Origin: Caprimulgus europaeus
Lineage: Eukaryota; Chordata; Aves; Caprimulgiformes; Caprimulgidae
NCBI GenBank assembly: GCA_907165065.1
Contig: OU015525.1
Coordinates: forward strand, 52,585,537-52,649,536
Length of the DNA stretch: 64,000 nt
Reading direction: 5' to 3'
Below, in pieces: positions 10,701-23,778 of the stretch. The notes beneath the pieces are model-generated. The model had not been told where the DNA came from and ran no database searches. It saw only the letters and a list, made by a program, of their open reading frames with translations. The first letter of the stretch is position 1; each line of letters starts with the position of its first letter. The translations under genes and the position numbers were made by a program.

Positions 10701-13110
10701 ATTCCCAAGTCTGTAGTTGATAGCTTAGTTTTAAGAAGTGTATATAACAGTGTCTTTTGTAAAACCATCTCTGCATTGGGTTGGCAGTTTGATCAATATA
10801 TATTCCAAACTACATTATGTCACTTTAACCTAGAGAGAAACACCAGCCCTTTGAACATAGAATTTAAGCACACTGCTGTCCTAATACTGTGATTAATGCT
10901 GTGAGCTACACCCTGCCTAGCGTTCCTAATCTCTGGGCTTTCTAATTTATAGCAGAGATGGATAGGCTATCAGTGGGGAATTATGAGGATTACTAGCTGT
11001 TTATCTCTCCTTTGCAGAGACACTTTGCTGCTTATGGAATTACCATAAACCCTCCAGCTACAGTGCCACTTCTATACTTATCCAGAAGTATAGCTACCTA
11101 TCAGTTGCAAAATGTTTTGGTAGCCAAAATATTAGAAGAATGTTGGAGTCAATTGATGTATTTTTTTTCAAATGATTTGAACATACTGTCAGAATCTGTC
11201 ATGTTACTTCAGTGGTAATTTGTCTGCAGGTTGCACTTGAAGCAAGTTATGTAACTCATTTCAAAATATTTCATTTTATGACCACCAGGAACGTTACTGA
11301 CTTTCCTACTAACTGAAAATTAAGGGTTTCCTCAATGGATTTTTGTTCTACAGAAAGTCCTTATGCTATGTAGCACAAGCTTCATCTTGGGGTGAAACTA
11401 ATCAAAGAGTTTGAGGGGAAACAGGTACATTATTTGTTTTAGTTTCCTGAAGAAGGAAGAAATAAAGGGATTCTATAACTTTTACTATTCTACTGACTTT
11501 TAAAAAGCTAAATCTATACAGAACAACTTCACCCATTTCAAAAGAAATTTAACAATGAGAACTATCAGTAAAATAAATGCTAGCCCTTGTACAGCATATT
11601 TTTAATAATTACAAGTGTCCTCCAAAACCACTTTTTAAGTATGGACTGCATTTACAGCCAGAGTATCTGACTATTTATAGTCAGGGTCTCTCTGTAACCA
11701 CAATTTCATTAAGTGACCACTTGAGTACTAACATTCAGCTTAGATACAAATTTTAGCCTACCTTACATAAGCATGTTCTTACTCAACTCCTCATCATTCC
11801 CCATTGAGCTAAAGCTTTGTCTTGCTACTTAACCAGCCTGCTAAACAGAAGACATTAAGAATAGTAAATTTTAAAGTTCTGAATCTCTAATTCTATGCAT
11901 CAGAATATGAGCATGCATATTTATAAACATAATAAAAAGACGTACAAGACGAAGATACTTCCACACTCGAAGTCACAACACAGTCTTTGATTGTCATTGT
12001 ACAGTCATTTGTATTTGTCTATGTTTACTTTATATTAAAAGACTGTAACAAAAGAAAAACGTTAAAATACAACCATTGGTTAAAATAAGAACTCTTATTC
12101 TCTCCGTTATCTTCATTCACTTATTTCTTATACCTACACACAGCTTTTGAAATACTTGATTTTTTTTTTAAGACTTAAAAAAACTCCAATCAAAACCAAA
12201 CCACTTCATGCCTGAATTACTTTCAGAACATTATAAAATGTCTCAGCACATAAAACACACAGGCGCAGTCATCCAGGTTCTTTCTTCAAGGTATCACATC
12301 TTGTAATAAGAAACAAAAATACAATTCCAAAGGGGAGAACCTCCACCTAAGAATCAGATAGTCCACCAGCCCAGTCTCAGCTCCCATTTATGCAACAAGC
12401 CTCTGTGGTGTTATCTCATCATCTAATCTCTGGTCAGCTCCTCAGTGAGTATAAACCAGCAGAGACTCATCACATTCCTGAGCTAACTTTAATTCCTACT
12501 TTCTTGGGTTTTTAGTACTTGCTCAGATACTTTCTGCAGCACAGGACCTCAAATGCCTGCTAAGACCACCTAGGCTTGTCTTATCTAATTAATTCCTTAC
12601 CATTACTGTGGCTTTGCACACTGAAGATTCTTTCCTCTTCCCTGAACCCAAAGTTTACCTTCCAAGGGAAGGAAATTATTTTGTCTGAAAAAAGTCATTT
12701 GGCCAAGGGGAAAGGTATCTACAAGAAATTTAACAACGTACAGAGACAGGACATCATAGTAATTACCTAGTGCACTGTCACATCCTGTGAAAGCCTGCTA
12801 ACAAAAGGGGTACCAAGAGTGAGCCTATCCTCTGTTTCACTGAGCCGTGTTAAGTCCATGCCTTGGTGTGCTGTCATATCCTATTAGCAGGACGAAATCA
12901 CCTTATTTTCTTCTGTCCTAGGTTTATTTACTTTTCTGGCAGGGCATGCTGAAAACATACCAGGCAGATTTACCAAGGCAGATTTGGCTAGGTACAGAAG
13001 GGCAGAATTTGGAACCTTTCCAACGGGTTCTTGAAATCGAATAGCACATTTACATAACATGTGAGGCTTTTACTTTAAAAATGGATCATCTAAGTAAGTA
13101 TGTGTTAATG
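7764..13110. other. 5.3-kb stretch without a recognised gene or repeat
   Basis: AT-rich unique-looking sequence. Two overlapping plus-strand open frames at 9239-9601 (120 codons) and 9288-9491 sit in T-rich DNA, and their Cys/Phe/Tyr-rich translations resemble no protein. A T run lies at 8701-8709. I see no CR1, LTR or RNA gene. Confidence 0.5.
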
Positions 13111-14327
13111 GACCAACCTACTAGACTTTTATGAAAACACAACTAGGTGGCTAGATGATGGTAGAGCAGTGGATGTGGTCTATCTTGATTTCAGAAAGGC
13201 ATTTGACATGGTCTCCCACAGCATCCTCGCTGACAAATTGAGGAAGTCTGGGTTAGATGGTCAGATATGAGATGGACTGTGAACTGGCTGGTGGGAAGAA
13301 GCCAGAGAGTAGTGGTCAATGGGGTAGAGTCTCGTTGGAGACCTGTGTCTAGTGGAGTCCCTCAAGGGTCAGTACTGGGACCAGTATTATTCAATATATT
13401 CACCAACGACCTAGATGAGAGAATTGAATGCACTGTCAGCAAGTTTGCTGATGACACAAAGCTGGAAGGAGTGGCTGACACGCCAGCAGGCTGTGCTGCC
13501 ATCCAGAGAGACCTGGACAGGCTGGAGAGCTAGGTGGGGAAAAACTTAATGAAATATAATAAGGGCAAGTGTAGGGTGTTGCACCTGGGCAGGAACAACC
13601 CCAGGTTCCAGTATAGGTTGGGAGATGACCTACTAGAGAGCAGTGAAGGGGAGAGGGATCTGGGAGTCCTGGTGGACAGCAGGATGACCATGAGCCAGCA
13701 CTGTGCCCTTGTGGCCAGGAAGGCCAATGGCATCCTGGGGTGCATTAGAAGGGGTGTGGTTAGTAGGTCCAGAGAGGTTCTCCTTCCCCTCTACTCTGCC
13801 CTGGTGAGGCCACATCTGGAATATTGTGTCCAGTTCTGGGCCCCACAGGTCAAGAAGGACAAGGAACTGCTTGAGAGAGTCCAGCACAGAGCCACCAAGA
13901 TGGTTAAGGGAGTGGAGCATCTCCCTTATGAGGAAAGGCTGAGGGAGCTGGGCCTCTTTAGCTTGGAGAAGAGGAGACTGAGGGGTGACCTTATTAAAGT
14001 TTATAAATATATGAAGGATGAGTGTCAGGAGGATGGAGCAAGGCTCTTCACAGTGGTGTCCAATGATAGGACAAGGGGTAATGGGTGTAAGCTGGAACAC
14101 AGGAGGTTTTGCTTAAATTTGAGAAGGAACTTCTTTACTGTGAGGGTAACAGAGCACTGGAACAGGCTGCCCAGGGAGGTTGTGGAGTCTCCTTCTCTGG
14201 AGACATTCAAGACCCGCCTGGACGCCTTCCTGTGTGATCTCATCTAGGTGTTCCTGCTCCAGCAGGGGGATTGGACCAGATGATCTTTTGAGGTCCCTTT
14301 CAATCCCTAACATTCTGTGATTCTGTG
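13111..14327 (+). mobile_element. CR1 LINE, longest and youngest-looking copy (5'-truncated)
   Basis: The element starts at gaccaacctactagac in the reverse-transcriptase region and keeps its whole 3' side: the ORF2 stop, the ggtgttcctgctccagcag stem, ggaccagatgatcttttg, and the tail attctgtg attctgtg (14312-14327). It belongs to the same subfamily as the copy at 23779-24239, with which it shares the same 3' UTR apart from a few substitutions. The low number of lesions in the reading frame indicates a relatively recent insertion. At 1.2 kb it covers roughly the last quarter of a full-length CR1 (about 4.5 kb). Confidence 0.95.
13112..14247 (+). pseudogene. CR1 ORF2 reverse-transcriptase C-terminal half
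   Basis: Translation gives the RT motif-A stretch VYLDFRKAFDMVSHSIL (13169-13219), then after one frameshift near 13262 the segments [20 protein letters not shown] and [18 protein letters not shown] and the catalytic box FADDTKL (about 13447-13467). An in-frame TAG at 13531-13533 stands where related copies have a Trp codon. From 13534 the frame is open for 237 codons to the native-looking ORF2 end, LDAFLCDLI and TAG at 14245-14247. Motif A and the FADD box are both intact, so only the frameshift, the single stop and the 5' truncation inactivate it. In life the protein would combine an endonuclease and a reverse transcriptase that copy CR1 RNA at the target site. This fragment lacks the endonuclease. 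Confidence 0.93.
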
Positions 14328-17300
14328 TGATATGGATAAGTCATGTTATCAATACAACTTGGCCATTTATCAAGTATCCATCACCCTGATCCCACTAAAA
14401 CTGTTCTTGTCAGTTCTGATGTACATATCCCAATACTTACTTCTCATATTGCCCCATCAACTACTCCACATCAGACTGTATTCCAGGGACAACAGCATTG
14501 CTGTTCTATTAGCAGGGACAACAGCACTGTTTCAACACTCAGAAATAAGACACAAGTTCTTTGTACACAAGGAAGATAGAAATTTGTTCCTGATAGCTGC
14601 AGCAAAGCAGTCTCCAGCCTTGCTACCTCTGCTAGTACACAGGCAAGCGAGAAGTCATTCACATCCCTCCCTCTCTGCTGTGGATGAGTAAGTAAGCACT
14701 GCATGATGAATGCTTGTGTACAAGGACTTAACAGGTTGACGATGAGGAGATAGGTGTAAAGCTGGTTGCTCTAACTTTTATGTCTGCATTATTTGTTTGG
14801 TTTTGCTTTTATTAACTTTAATGTATAGATTCTCTCAATTGCAAATTGTGGGGGTTTCTTCTCTTAAATGAAAAAAAAGTGTTAAATCACAAAGACATTT
14901 AAGAAATACAGATTCTAAAAAATATAATATGGATACTAAATCATATTCCAATGAAACACCCTATGCAGTATATTGCATTTTAGAGGAAATATTAGATATG
15001 CTTTCCATCACTGCACTGGGAGGCAGGGTGAATTTTACCCCAGTACTATTCACCCATTTTATTCACAGGTAGAATAGTAAAACAGATCAAGTGTTTACTG
15101 CAGTTGGGCACGTCAGTATTATTTTCATTTTATGTACCTTTCTTTTTATCTGTGAAAACTTGGCAGTGTAAGTGCTTGCTAGGATGTCTGTAAGGAGTAA
15201 ATTCTAGTTACAGACAGGCAAATGATTAGGAGGAGGCCTATGAACTACCTAATTCACTTCATAATATTACATATTTAAGACATGAAGGTCTGCTGATGGA
15301 CAGTCCTGATACCAACCTGTGTATCAGTAATTACAAAGTTTCTTTGTTTTAACTTGTTTTATGGAATTCTTCAAAGCAAAATGCACTGAAGAGAGACAAA
15401 CTCACCTGCACTCCTGATCTGGCAGAACAGTTCCTGCTTCCGTGTACAACACAAACACACAATTTCTGACAGTGTTAAGAAGAGTTGTGCAGTTTAAAGG
15501 GATGTAGCACACTGCTAACCTGCAACAGTGGCACTACCTTTAAATCAGAAGAGTTTAAAACCTACTGCAAATAAGACAATGGTTTGTGCTGTTTTTAAAA
15601 GAGTAAATTATTTTCTCAACTCCTTAGAAAGTGCTAGAAATTACTTATTCTCCTACCTACAAGAATTAAAGAATATTAGAAAATCTTTTATTTTTACACT
15701 TTTCTATCTAATAATTTGTGCTGTTATTACTATTGCTCTAAATACAAGCAGATTACTTCATGTTCTTCATCCAAACTGAAGTTTTGCAAAGTAATTCCCC
15801 CTCTATTTTCAAAACACTGTAAAAGCAAAGCAAATATCCTTGAAAAAGGAAAACCAAGAACTAAGTTGTGACCCTATCCTGGCAAGCACCTATCATTCTG
15901 CAATACATTTATAAGCTCCATTCCATTATGAAAAATGACTGCCATTACTATTTTTTTTCTCATTATTTGCACAAGATTGGAAATGAGACACTGTCAGTAT
16001 GAAAGGAATTCAAAGAGACACCTTCCTATTATCCTGCTAGCCTATGTCACAGAACTGTCCATTTTATTTATTACTTCACTGAGCTGGGCTTCCCAAAACA
16101 AGCAACCTGATAGAATTACCACCAAACAGTTGCCAAAATGATGACAAATATTATTGCAAACTAGTGCTTCTCATAAAACAGAGACATAAAGAACATTTCC
16201 TTTGACAAGAGCAACAAAAATCTTTCCTGGCTCAGATGCTAGCCACTCCTTGAAGAACATCACCTGGCTCTGAAGATAAAGTTCATGCAGTGATCCTTCC
16301 CATCTGAGGCCAACATGTAGCTATTCTTACCTTCGGATTACCAACAACTGTTGGCAGCAATGATGTCTTTCTAGAAATATCTGCACTCTGCTAAAACACA
16401 CTCAGCTACATCTTATTCATGGCTTATCTCCTTCAACTCCTTTTCCTTCCCTCTTCCAAAACCCACAGTCACTCCTCCTCCTCTCACCTCCTCCCCTAAC
16501 TTCTGTAGTTAAAAGTTTATAGACATAAAACAGGCAAAGTAAAGTTTTATACTTAAAATGAAAGATCCACTGGTGTACTCGTACAGAGTCTCACAGACCT
16601 GTGATAGGAAGGAGTGGAGTTACATTTCCTCCTCACAGATCTTCAGACCTTACAGATAAAAGTCAAAGACTGAAAATATAAATCTGAAAGACAATTCTGT
16701 CTAGCAGAGAGTGACATGGGGATTAAGGAAGAAAATATTGTAATAAAAATAAGCCATTGTTTGCTGGAAGATATTCAGGACAGTCAGGTTAAATGAGGTA
16801 TAAACTGTAATCCAAATTGCAACCATCAAACTGGAAAGACTGCCAAATAAAGTGAACACAGCAGTGCTCTTCTGCAGTGAGAATAATGCACACTGAACAC
16901 AGCAGCAGTGAGAAGACTAAAACCTATCTAATGTAGATTATATAACGCTGTACAGTCAATCATAAAACAGAGCTTTCTTAAAGTTTGAAGCATTAGTGTT
17001 CAGGGATGCACTCAGCTGAAGCAGAAGAGCAAGGCCTTTGTTCCTCACAGGAGTTGCTCTGTGGAATCTTCAATGGCACCAGCTTTGGGTGCCATTTGGA
17101 AACTGAGATGAGCAAGAGACTTGGCAGGAAATTGAAAAGGTGCCTGCAAGAATAAGTCTAGAAAGCTGTTATTTTATTTGAGAACTCTCAGCTATGTTTG
17201 ATATCACTCACCAAGGTAATAAAGGTGGAAAAGGTAAAGAAACATATTATCTCAAATTAACATGATAAAGTGTACCTTTATCATATTAAATAAATTTTTC

Positions 17301-17683
17301 GTGCCATAACAAAGCTGACCCCTTTACAGTAAAATTTTGTCCCAGAACTATTTTTATCAATGAAAACAATAATCAATGGATTTGACTCACAATGATAAAT
17401 TATCAGATGTTTACTTGTGATACTTGCAATAAAGTAAGAATGATACCTAGCAAGAACATCAGCTATCAACGAAGCTCATGTTGACTTCACACTTAGCACT
17501 TAGAAATCATTCACTATGAAAGCAGCTTTCTTTCATTAAGGCTGAGAATTCATAATGAGAAATGGCTGCCAGAGTTTTGTTTATTTGTTTGTTTGGGTTT
17601 TTTCTGAAAATCTGCTCAAATTTAATGAAAAGTTTCCTCTTTTTTTTTTTGTGAACACCTGCTCAAATTTAAAATTTGGCTCA
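14328..17683. other. no gene recognised
   Basis: Mostly AT-rich sequence. A 124-codon open frame at 14317-14691 begins inside the CR1 tail and matches nothing known. It contains two copies of agggacaacagca about 30 bp apart near 14487-14520. A minus-strand 60-nt segment at 15406-15465 has good splice-like borders but is open in all three frames, so it is uninformative. A 9-bp-arm hairpin with a 7-nt loop lies at 17072-17096. Confidence 0.5.
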
Positions 17684-18292
17684 AACCTGCCAACCGTGTC
17701 CTAGGGTGCATCAAGCACTGCATTGTGAGACAGTTGAGGGAAGTGATCATCCCACTCTACTCTGCATTGGTGTGGCTTCACCTCAAGTACTGTGTGCAGT
17801 TTTGGGCACCACAGTATAAAAAGGGATATAAAGCCATTGGAGAGTGCCCAGAGGAGGGCCATGAAATTGGAGAAGGGTTTAGAGGGGAAGCCATATGAGG
17901 AGAGGCTGAAGTCATAGTTCAGTCTGGAGAAGAGGAGACTGAGAGAAGATCTCATCACAGTCTGTAACTTCCTCACAAGGGGAAGAGGAGGGGCAGGCGC
18001 TGATCTCTTCTCTCTGGTGACCAATGACAGGATCAGGGGAAATAGCAGCAAGGTGTGCCAGGGCAAGTTTAGGTTGGGCATTAGGAAAAGGTTCTTCACC
18101 CAGAGGGTGGTGGAGCACTGGAACAGGCTCCCCAAGGAAGCATGGCACCAAGCCTGTCAGCATTCAAAAAGCATTTGGACTAGGCCCTCAGACACATGGT
18201 CTGAACCTTGGGATTGTCCTATGCTAGGGCAAGAATTGGACTGATGATCCTTGTGGGTCCCTTCCAACTCACAACCTTCTATGATTCTATGA
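17684..18292 (+). mobile_element. CR1 LINE 3' end, older subfamily
   Basis: The ORF2 C-terminal coding region is recognisable but degraded: caaccgtgtcctagggtgcatcaa (ANRVLGCIK), the [22 protein letters not shown] stretch at about 17756-17815, the EERLKS-like segment, and RVVEHWNRLPKEA near 18104-18142. The 3' UTR ends with attggactgatgatcc, cccttccaact and the tail ttctatg attctatga (18277-18292). Several frameshifts break the frame; the 75-codon frame at 18017-18244 holds only the last part. The 3' UTR differs from that of the 13111 and 23779 elements, so it is another subfamily. Confidence 0.92.
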
Positions 18293-18339
18293 ATTCTTAT
18301 ACGTATGCATGGTATGCTGAGAAAACGTATCCCGTATTT

Positions 18340-18738
18340 TTACAATCACAGAAACATGGCAGGATGACTCTCATGACTGGAGTGCTGCAATGGATGGCTC
18401 TTCAGGAGGAAGAGGCAAGGAAAGAGAGGTGGTGGGGTAGCCCTCTACATTAGAGAGTGTTTTGATTGCCTTGAGCTCAGTGATGGTGATGATAAGGTTG
18501 AGTGTGTATGGGTAAAAATCAGTAGAATGTCCAAGACAGATGTCATGGTGGGAGTCTGCTATAGACTGTCCAGCCAGGATGAAGAGACAGACAAGATATT
18601 CTACAAGCAGCTGGAAGAAGTTTCACGATCACTAGCCCTTATTCTCATGGGGGACTTCAACCTACCAGATGTCTGCTGGAAGTATAATACCGCAGAAAGG
18701 AAACAGTCTAGGAGGTTCCTGGAGTGTGTTAAGCTACC
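18340..18738 (+). mobile_element. CR1 endonuclease-region fragment lacking its 3' end
   Basis: This follows the N-terminal part of CR1 ORF2, the AP-like endonuclease. It starts with a segment coding for ACWQDDSHDWSAA-like residues (acagaaacatggcaggatgac) and continues through gtggtggggtagccctctac. The frame 18527-18745 then carries VGVCYRLSSQDEE, IFYKQLEEVSRS and LILMGDFNLPDVCWK. The GDFN motif holds catalytic Asp and Asn residues of this endonuclease family. The match fades after FLECV at about 18730, 33 bp before the adjoining LTR. No reverse-transcriptase part follows beyond the LTR, so the 3' three-quarters of this copy is gone. It begins only about 48 bp after the end of another CR1. Confidence 0.88.
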
Positions 18739-18762
18739 TCCTTAGGACAAGATAGGCAGAAG

Positions 18763-19126
18763 TGTTGGAAATAGGTCCACGAAAGAACTGAGCATGCACA
18801 AAGGAAAAGTACAGCCAAAGAACACAGTGAAGATGACTATTGGTGACCACCAGAAGAGCATGAAGACCACCACAGAGAGAAAGTGCACATGCAAAAGGGA
18901 CATTTACATATATTAGTAAGTTCCTGGAAATGTAATTAATATGTTAATAACTTTTTGGAAAAGTAATTAATATGCATGTTTTGATAGCATAAAGCTTATG
19001 TAGAGAGCTGTGTTGGTGCGCACAATAGGTGGAGTGATCCCTCGTGCATCTGGCGCCATAATAAAGAAGTGCCTGCTTCTTAAGACAACATTGGTGTTAA
19101 AAGTTTATTTCCCCATTTCATTGACA
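18763..19126 (+). mobile_element. solo LTR of a second avian ERV
   Basis: The sequence has LTR organisation. It starts tgttggaaatagg; a U3-like part holds an 18-bp direct repeat (18926-18943 and 18957-18974). A TATA-like cataaag lies near 18989, then tgtgttggtgcgcacaatagg and ccctcgtgcatctggcgcc. A polyadenylation signal aataaa (19060-19065) is followed 3' by gtgcctgcttcttaag and an end near cattgaca (19126). This U3-R-U5 order matches avian ERV LTRs (ERVK or ERV1 type; class not certain). No primer-binding site or retroviral gene follows, so it is a solo LTR. I could not find a clear target duplication, so the ends are approximate. Confidence 0.72.
18926..18974 (+). repeat. 18-bp direct repeat in LTR U3
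   Basis: The unit ggaaatgtaattaatatg (18926-18943) recurs with one mismatch at 18957-18974, 31 bp apart. Duplicated U3 segments are common in retroviral enhancers. Here it is inferred only from its position upstream of the TATA-like site. Confidence 0.85.
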
Positions 19127-22100
19127 TTTCTTCTGAAGAGTAAACTACTTAGTAATCAGAAAAAAATGCAAATTATTGTCCAACATCATGCAATCCATAC
19201 AGGACAAAGTTATTTATAAGGGTTACAATTTATATTCTCATATGGCACAAAGAACACCTTTGTTCTCATGTGATTTTCATAATCCTATTGCATTCCAGAG
19301 AACTGTCCTCTTTCATCCCCAAACACCTTTCCCATCTATCTCACTGTTGCAACACTGCATAGACATGCTGAAAAACAGGAGAAACAAAGAATCGTAAGAA
19401 TAAGCAAATGATCAACAGCTTCTCTTGATACCAAAAGCCTGATCAGAAGAAAAGTTAAAGGATAACTTGATCACAGTTTATGGTGCTAGAGAACAACAGA
19501 AATTTAGTAACAGGAGGCATTAGCAGCAAGATCAGACAAATTCAGCTTTCAAATAAAAGGAAGATGTTTTTAATTTTAGGGACAATTTGCCAAGTATTGT
19601 CCATAGTTGCTCCATTCATTAATATGTTAAAAATCCAAGATGTAAACTTTTTAAGAAGACATGCTCATTTAAACTTAAGATGTCAGATATTGTAAAGGTC
19701 AGCCCTCCAAAAAACTCAGTCGTTTTTTTTGTAAACTGTCCAAATACTTTTCAACTTATTTCAAATTGTCAAAAATTTTATTAAGTTATATTACACTATC
19801 AGAATTTTTAATAATACACCACAATTGTAAATGCACTGCAGCTCTGACTTAGTCATCTTCATTTCTGAAATACATATAACTCCTTATAAAAATACATAAA
19901 ACTACTGCATCCAATTAAGTAAATGCTAGAGACTGACTTAAAGTCAAAGCAAAGGTTTGTCAACAAAATGTAGGTACTTATCAAGTCAAGAATAGAACTG
20001 CTCAGAACATTTCAATGACTTGGTATTTTCTAGTCGAAAGGCATTTAACTAGAAATTATATTTTTAGTGACTTATTTTGAGTGGAATTATGAGTTTCGAT
20101 GTATTTCAAAGAACAGAGGCAAATATGATTTCCTTTTAGCCTACCCGTCTGCAAGGGTTCTTGGGTGATTGGTGGAAATGAAAATACTGAATTCCAGTTT
20201 GCCTTCCAGCCTGAAAGTTGTTTTACCCCAATGTTTTAGTATGGTTAGGCATGCCTTTCTCCCAGAAACCTTCAGTGAGTTTCCAAAAAGTCGGAGCTCT
20301 ATTCCCAAAGTGCACTCAAGGTTCAAATTCATTTTGCTGCCTATGAAGAGAGTTTATACAACTAAAGCAGCCCTGATGACACTCACTTGTTAAACAAGGT
20401 AAAGCTTCCATCAGACGTCAGTTTCAGAAGAGAGGTTGCTTGGAATAAATGAATAAAAAAGAAAAAAAAATCTACTTAAGTATTACTGAACATAACACAG
20501 CTGTTAATCTCCTTTCAATTACCATTAGGTCGTCATATTCCTTTCAGTTTCAATACTCAAATACCTAGATATATTATGTTGCATTAATATAGGTGACTGA
20601 GGAAGCTGAGGTGAATTCATTTAGGAATTACTCAAAGTGCTGAATGCAAGAACAGTAAGTGTGTAAAATAAACCTGGGATAGTTTATTAAGTGTCTTTAA
20701 CAGACATAATTTCATATTAACATTAGATTTTTATTATTTTAACTTGCTAACTATACATTACGACCTGTGTATATGAAGGGTATAATTCTGCCTCAGATAT
20801 GAGCCTTACACATTCTCCTGTGTAGCTATAAGAGTTAATCTTAACTTTATTGTGACTATTTTGTAAAATTGAATTAATACCTAAAACAAATAGCCAGCAG
20901 TCTCTGCATCTGTGAAAATGTCATTTCCAGATAGCTAGTTATGTTGTGCATATTAATTGTAAATGCTAAAATAAGATGTTTCAAAGTGATAATTTTGATG
21001 AAAATATGAGGAAAAAAAGGACAGATATCATTATTCTTTTCTCATTCTTTCTGAAATCTGGTTGACTTTCAGGACTAGCTTCCAATGCAGAACAGCTCAT
21101 TTGAGAGAAAAGCAGCCCATCCATTTTAGCAAAAATCATCTCCCCACCTGAAAAAACATTAAGTTGTAGCCAATACAAAAAACCTCCAACCCTAGGGAAT
21201 GGCAGGGGGAGTTCCCTTCTAATTGTCATCATTCACATAAATCAACTTTGTGAGAAATAGGGGAAGGAAAGACCCACCTCTGGTTTATATCTACTCTATT
21301 TTTTGTAAGGAATAGAGTGCTGGTGCCCAGAAACATGGTGTTCCAAGTGTTCCTATATTTGTAATCTGTTTTTCTGGAAGAACCACCCCAACAAGCTTAC
21401 CCTACAGAGTGACAACCCTAATCAGACATAGCCTAACTGCTGTTATTCTGAGATGCCTTAGATAAATCAATTCTGTAGCATATTTGCACTGTAAGGTTAA
21501 AAAAAAATAAAAAATAATTAAATAATAATAATAAAAAGGATTAAAACACCATCTGTTGACCATTACTCTCTTTAATAAGCCATACACTTGAGTCCTTTGG
21601 ACTGAAGTACTCTAAGCTCAAAAAAAGGTACACTGTAGAAAAAAACCACCTGTATAAATTCCTACTGACATACTGCAAAATTGACTATCAAACTCCTTAT
21701 TTTAGAACATAAGAAAGATGAGTTTCTGACTTTTCAGTGTTTCACCATTGCACTAAAACTGCCTAGAAAAGAGATATTCCATTTGCAATGGATATAGTTA
21801 ATGAAACAGATAATATTCCATCAGCATGGTAAAGTCACTAAATAATTTAATTCAAGCTTTCTAAACTCCATTAGCGTATTGTAACTTTCAACTATACCAA
21901 CCTTATTTGATATCAACCCATTTATTATATAACACTCTGAAATCCCTTGTACTTCTCGCTCATACATTCCCATGTATATTCTTTCCTTCCATGACTTTTT
22001 TAGTGATGGGGTATTTTTTGTAGCCTAAATGTTACTTGAAGATTAAAACTATGAATTTCTATAATTTTAACACTCCAATACTTAAATTACTTTTTGTAAT

Positions 22101-23778
22101 TTCATTGTGCTATGTACTGATAACTGATTCAAAGGTAGTATGAATTCCAGAGGTGATCTATCACATTACAAATATAATTTTTTGACATGTAGCAAGAATA
22201 AATTTCATAACTTTACTATTTTTCAAGACATCACCACTCCTAAAGACAAAATAATTTACTGACTTTGCTGACCTATTTTTCTTCGAAAAATTGAGAAACA
22301 TCAGAAATATTTAATGGCGATTTAAAGTGCTGAAATGGAAACATGCCAAAAGCATATTATAAAACTGTCTTTTTCCCCCAAGAATTAACACCTGACAAGT
22401 TAATAGGTTTTGAAGTGGAAGACCTCACATCCATTTCAACTTGCAAGTTTGCAAGTAAACATTGTAAAAGGAATGTCTTATTCCTAAAGAAGCATAAAAG
22501 CAATCAAAGCACCATGTCCCTTTCTTACTGCAAGATTTCTCTGCAGTGAGACTTCACTATGGAACCACCATATTCTTTTTACTTCAAAAGGTAATTATGT
22601 ACAAGAATTAAGCACTCAATTTTGGAAACTTCTGGCCATAATTTAGAGAGGTGTAAAAGATAATACTGAGCACTAAAACAAAGAAAAGCTTACAAGCTTT
22701 GCTATACCATTTCCAACCAAAAGGCCAAATACTAAGACACATGTTCCCAGGTATGTCATATGAAAATAGCTCTGTTCTACAGCTAAGATACATAACAGAC
22801 CTTCAGCTTCATCACAATGGAACAAATCACAGTCCACATGTCATATCTAAGATGTTTTGCCTGATAAAACTTGACGCAAGTACTAGCAAAATTATTATTT
22901 ATTTACAAACAGCAATTGTTTTGAATAGAAATTCAAAATACACACTTATGATACCACTTTCATTAGTACAACACCTTCTTTAGGCAGCACAGTCGCAGCT
23001 GACCCTTGGAGAAAAAAAAAAGCACACACAAAAAATAAACATCGAAAACCTACCACTGATTCTTTTTTAAACACACAAGTCTACTTTAGGTTATTTTCTA
23101 TGAAGACTTGCCATATAGGATTAAAAGGTAACATGTTTGTAAATATCTGAGAAATGTCAGCAATGTTTCTATTGAAGAACATTTCAAGCAAATGTCAAAA
23201 TGCATTAGAGGAAAGAAAAATCAAACAGTAGATGAAAGATGCAGTAGAGGAACAAATGAGTAGCAATCAAGAGCATACATAAATACACATATATGTTCAC
23301 ATAAACAATACCTCCAGCTAGAATTAATGATTGAATATGACTAAACACTTTTAAAAATTAAAAATAATCACATGTATCACCCCAATTCTCTAGATAGCAT
23401 GAAAATAGCAATAAAGAATTCCTTCATTAATTAAACTATTTATAAATGTATTAATTTCTTGTGGTTTCTCCAGAACCACTATGAAGATGTACACATTTAT
23501 GTTAGTTTATGCTATTGACAACATATTTGATCATGATCCAATCAGAATAAACTTCAGAGGTGATAGCTTGAAAATAATGGAACAAAAAAGAAAAATCTTA
23601 CTTGAGGGCATAGGAATTGGATATCAAAACAGCAAAATGAAATGTATCTTGTTATAAAGTTTTAGTGATCACCAGTTATACGCTACTTGCTTTACTTACT
23701 ACTAAATGGAAAAATCTTAAAACATACTATACTAATTAATAGTACTTCTGTAATCAAATGTTAATGAACTATAAACTG
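19127..23778. other. 4.6-kb stretch without a recognised gene or repeat
   Basis: AT-rich unique-looking sequence. A/T-rich low complexity occurs at about 21488-21538 (aat triplets). A slightly GC-richer segment near 20140-20400 has short open frames on both strands but nothing recognisable. Confidence 0.5.

Noticed and set aside
14317..14691. 124-codon plus-strand open frame
   Set aside because: It starts inside the CR1 tail, resembles no protein, and its hydrophobic composition follows the base composition.
15406..15465. 60-nt minus-strand segment with strong donor (TGCAG|GTGAGT) and good acceptor tract
   Set aside because: All three frames are open, so the open frame carries no information. 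Segments this short are common by chance.
17072..17096. Hairpin with 9-bp arms and 7-nt loop
   Set aside because: A few such structures are expected by chance, and no context suggests function.
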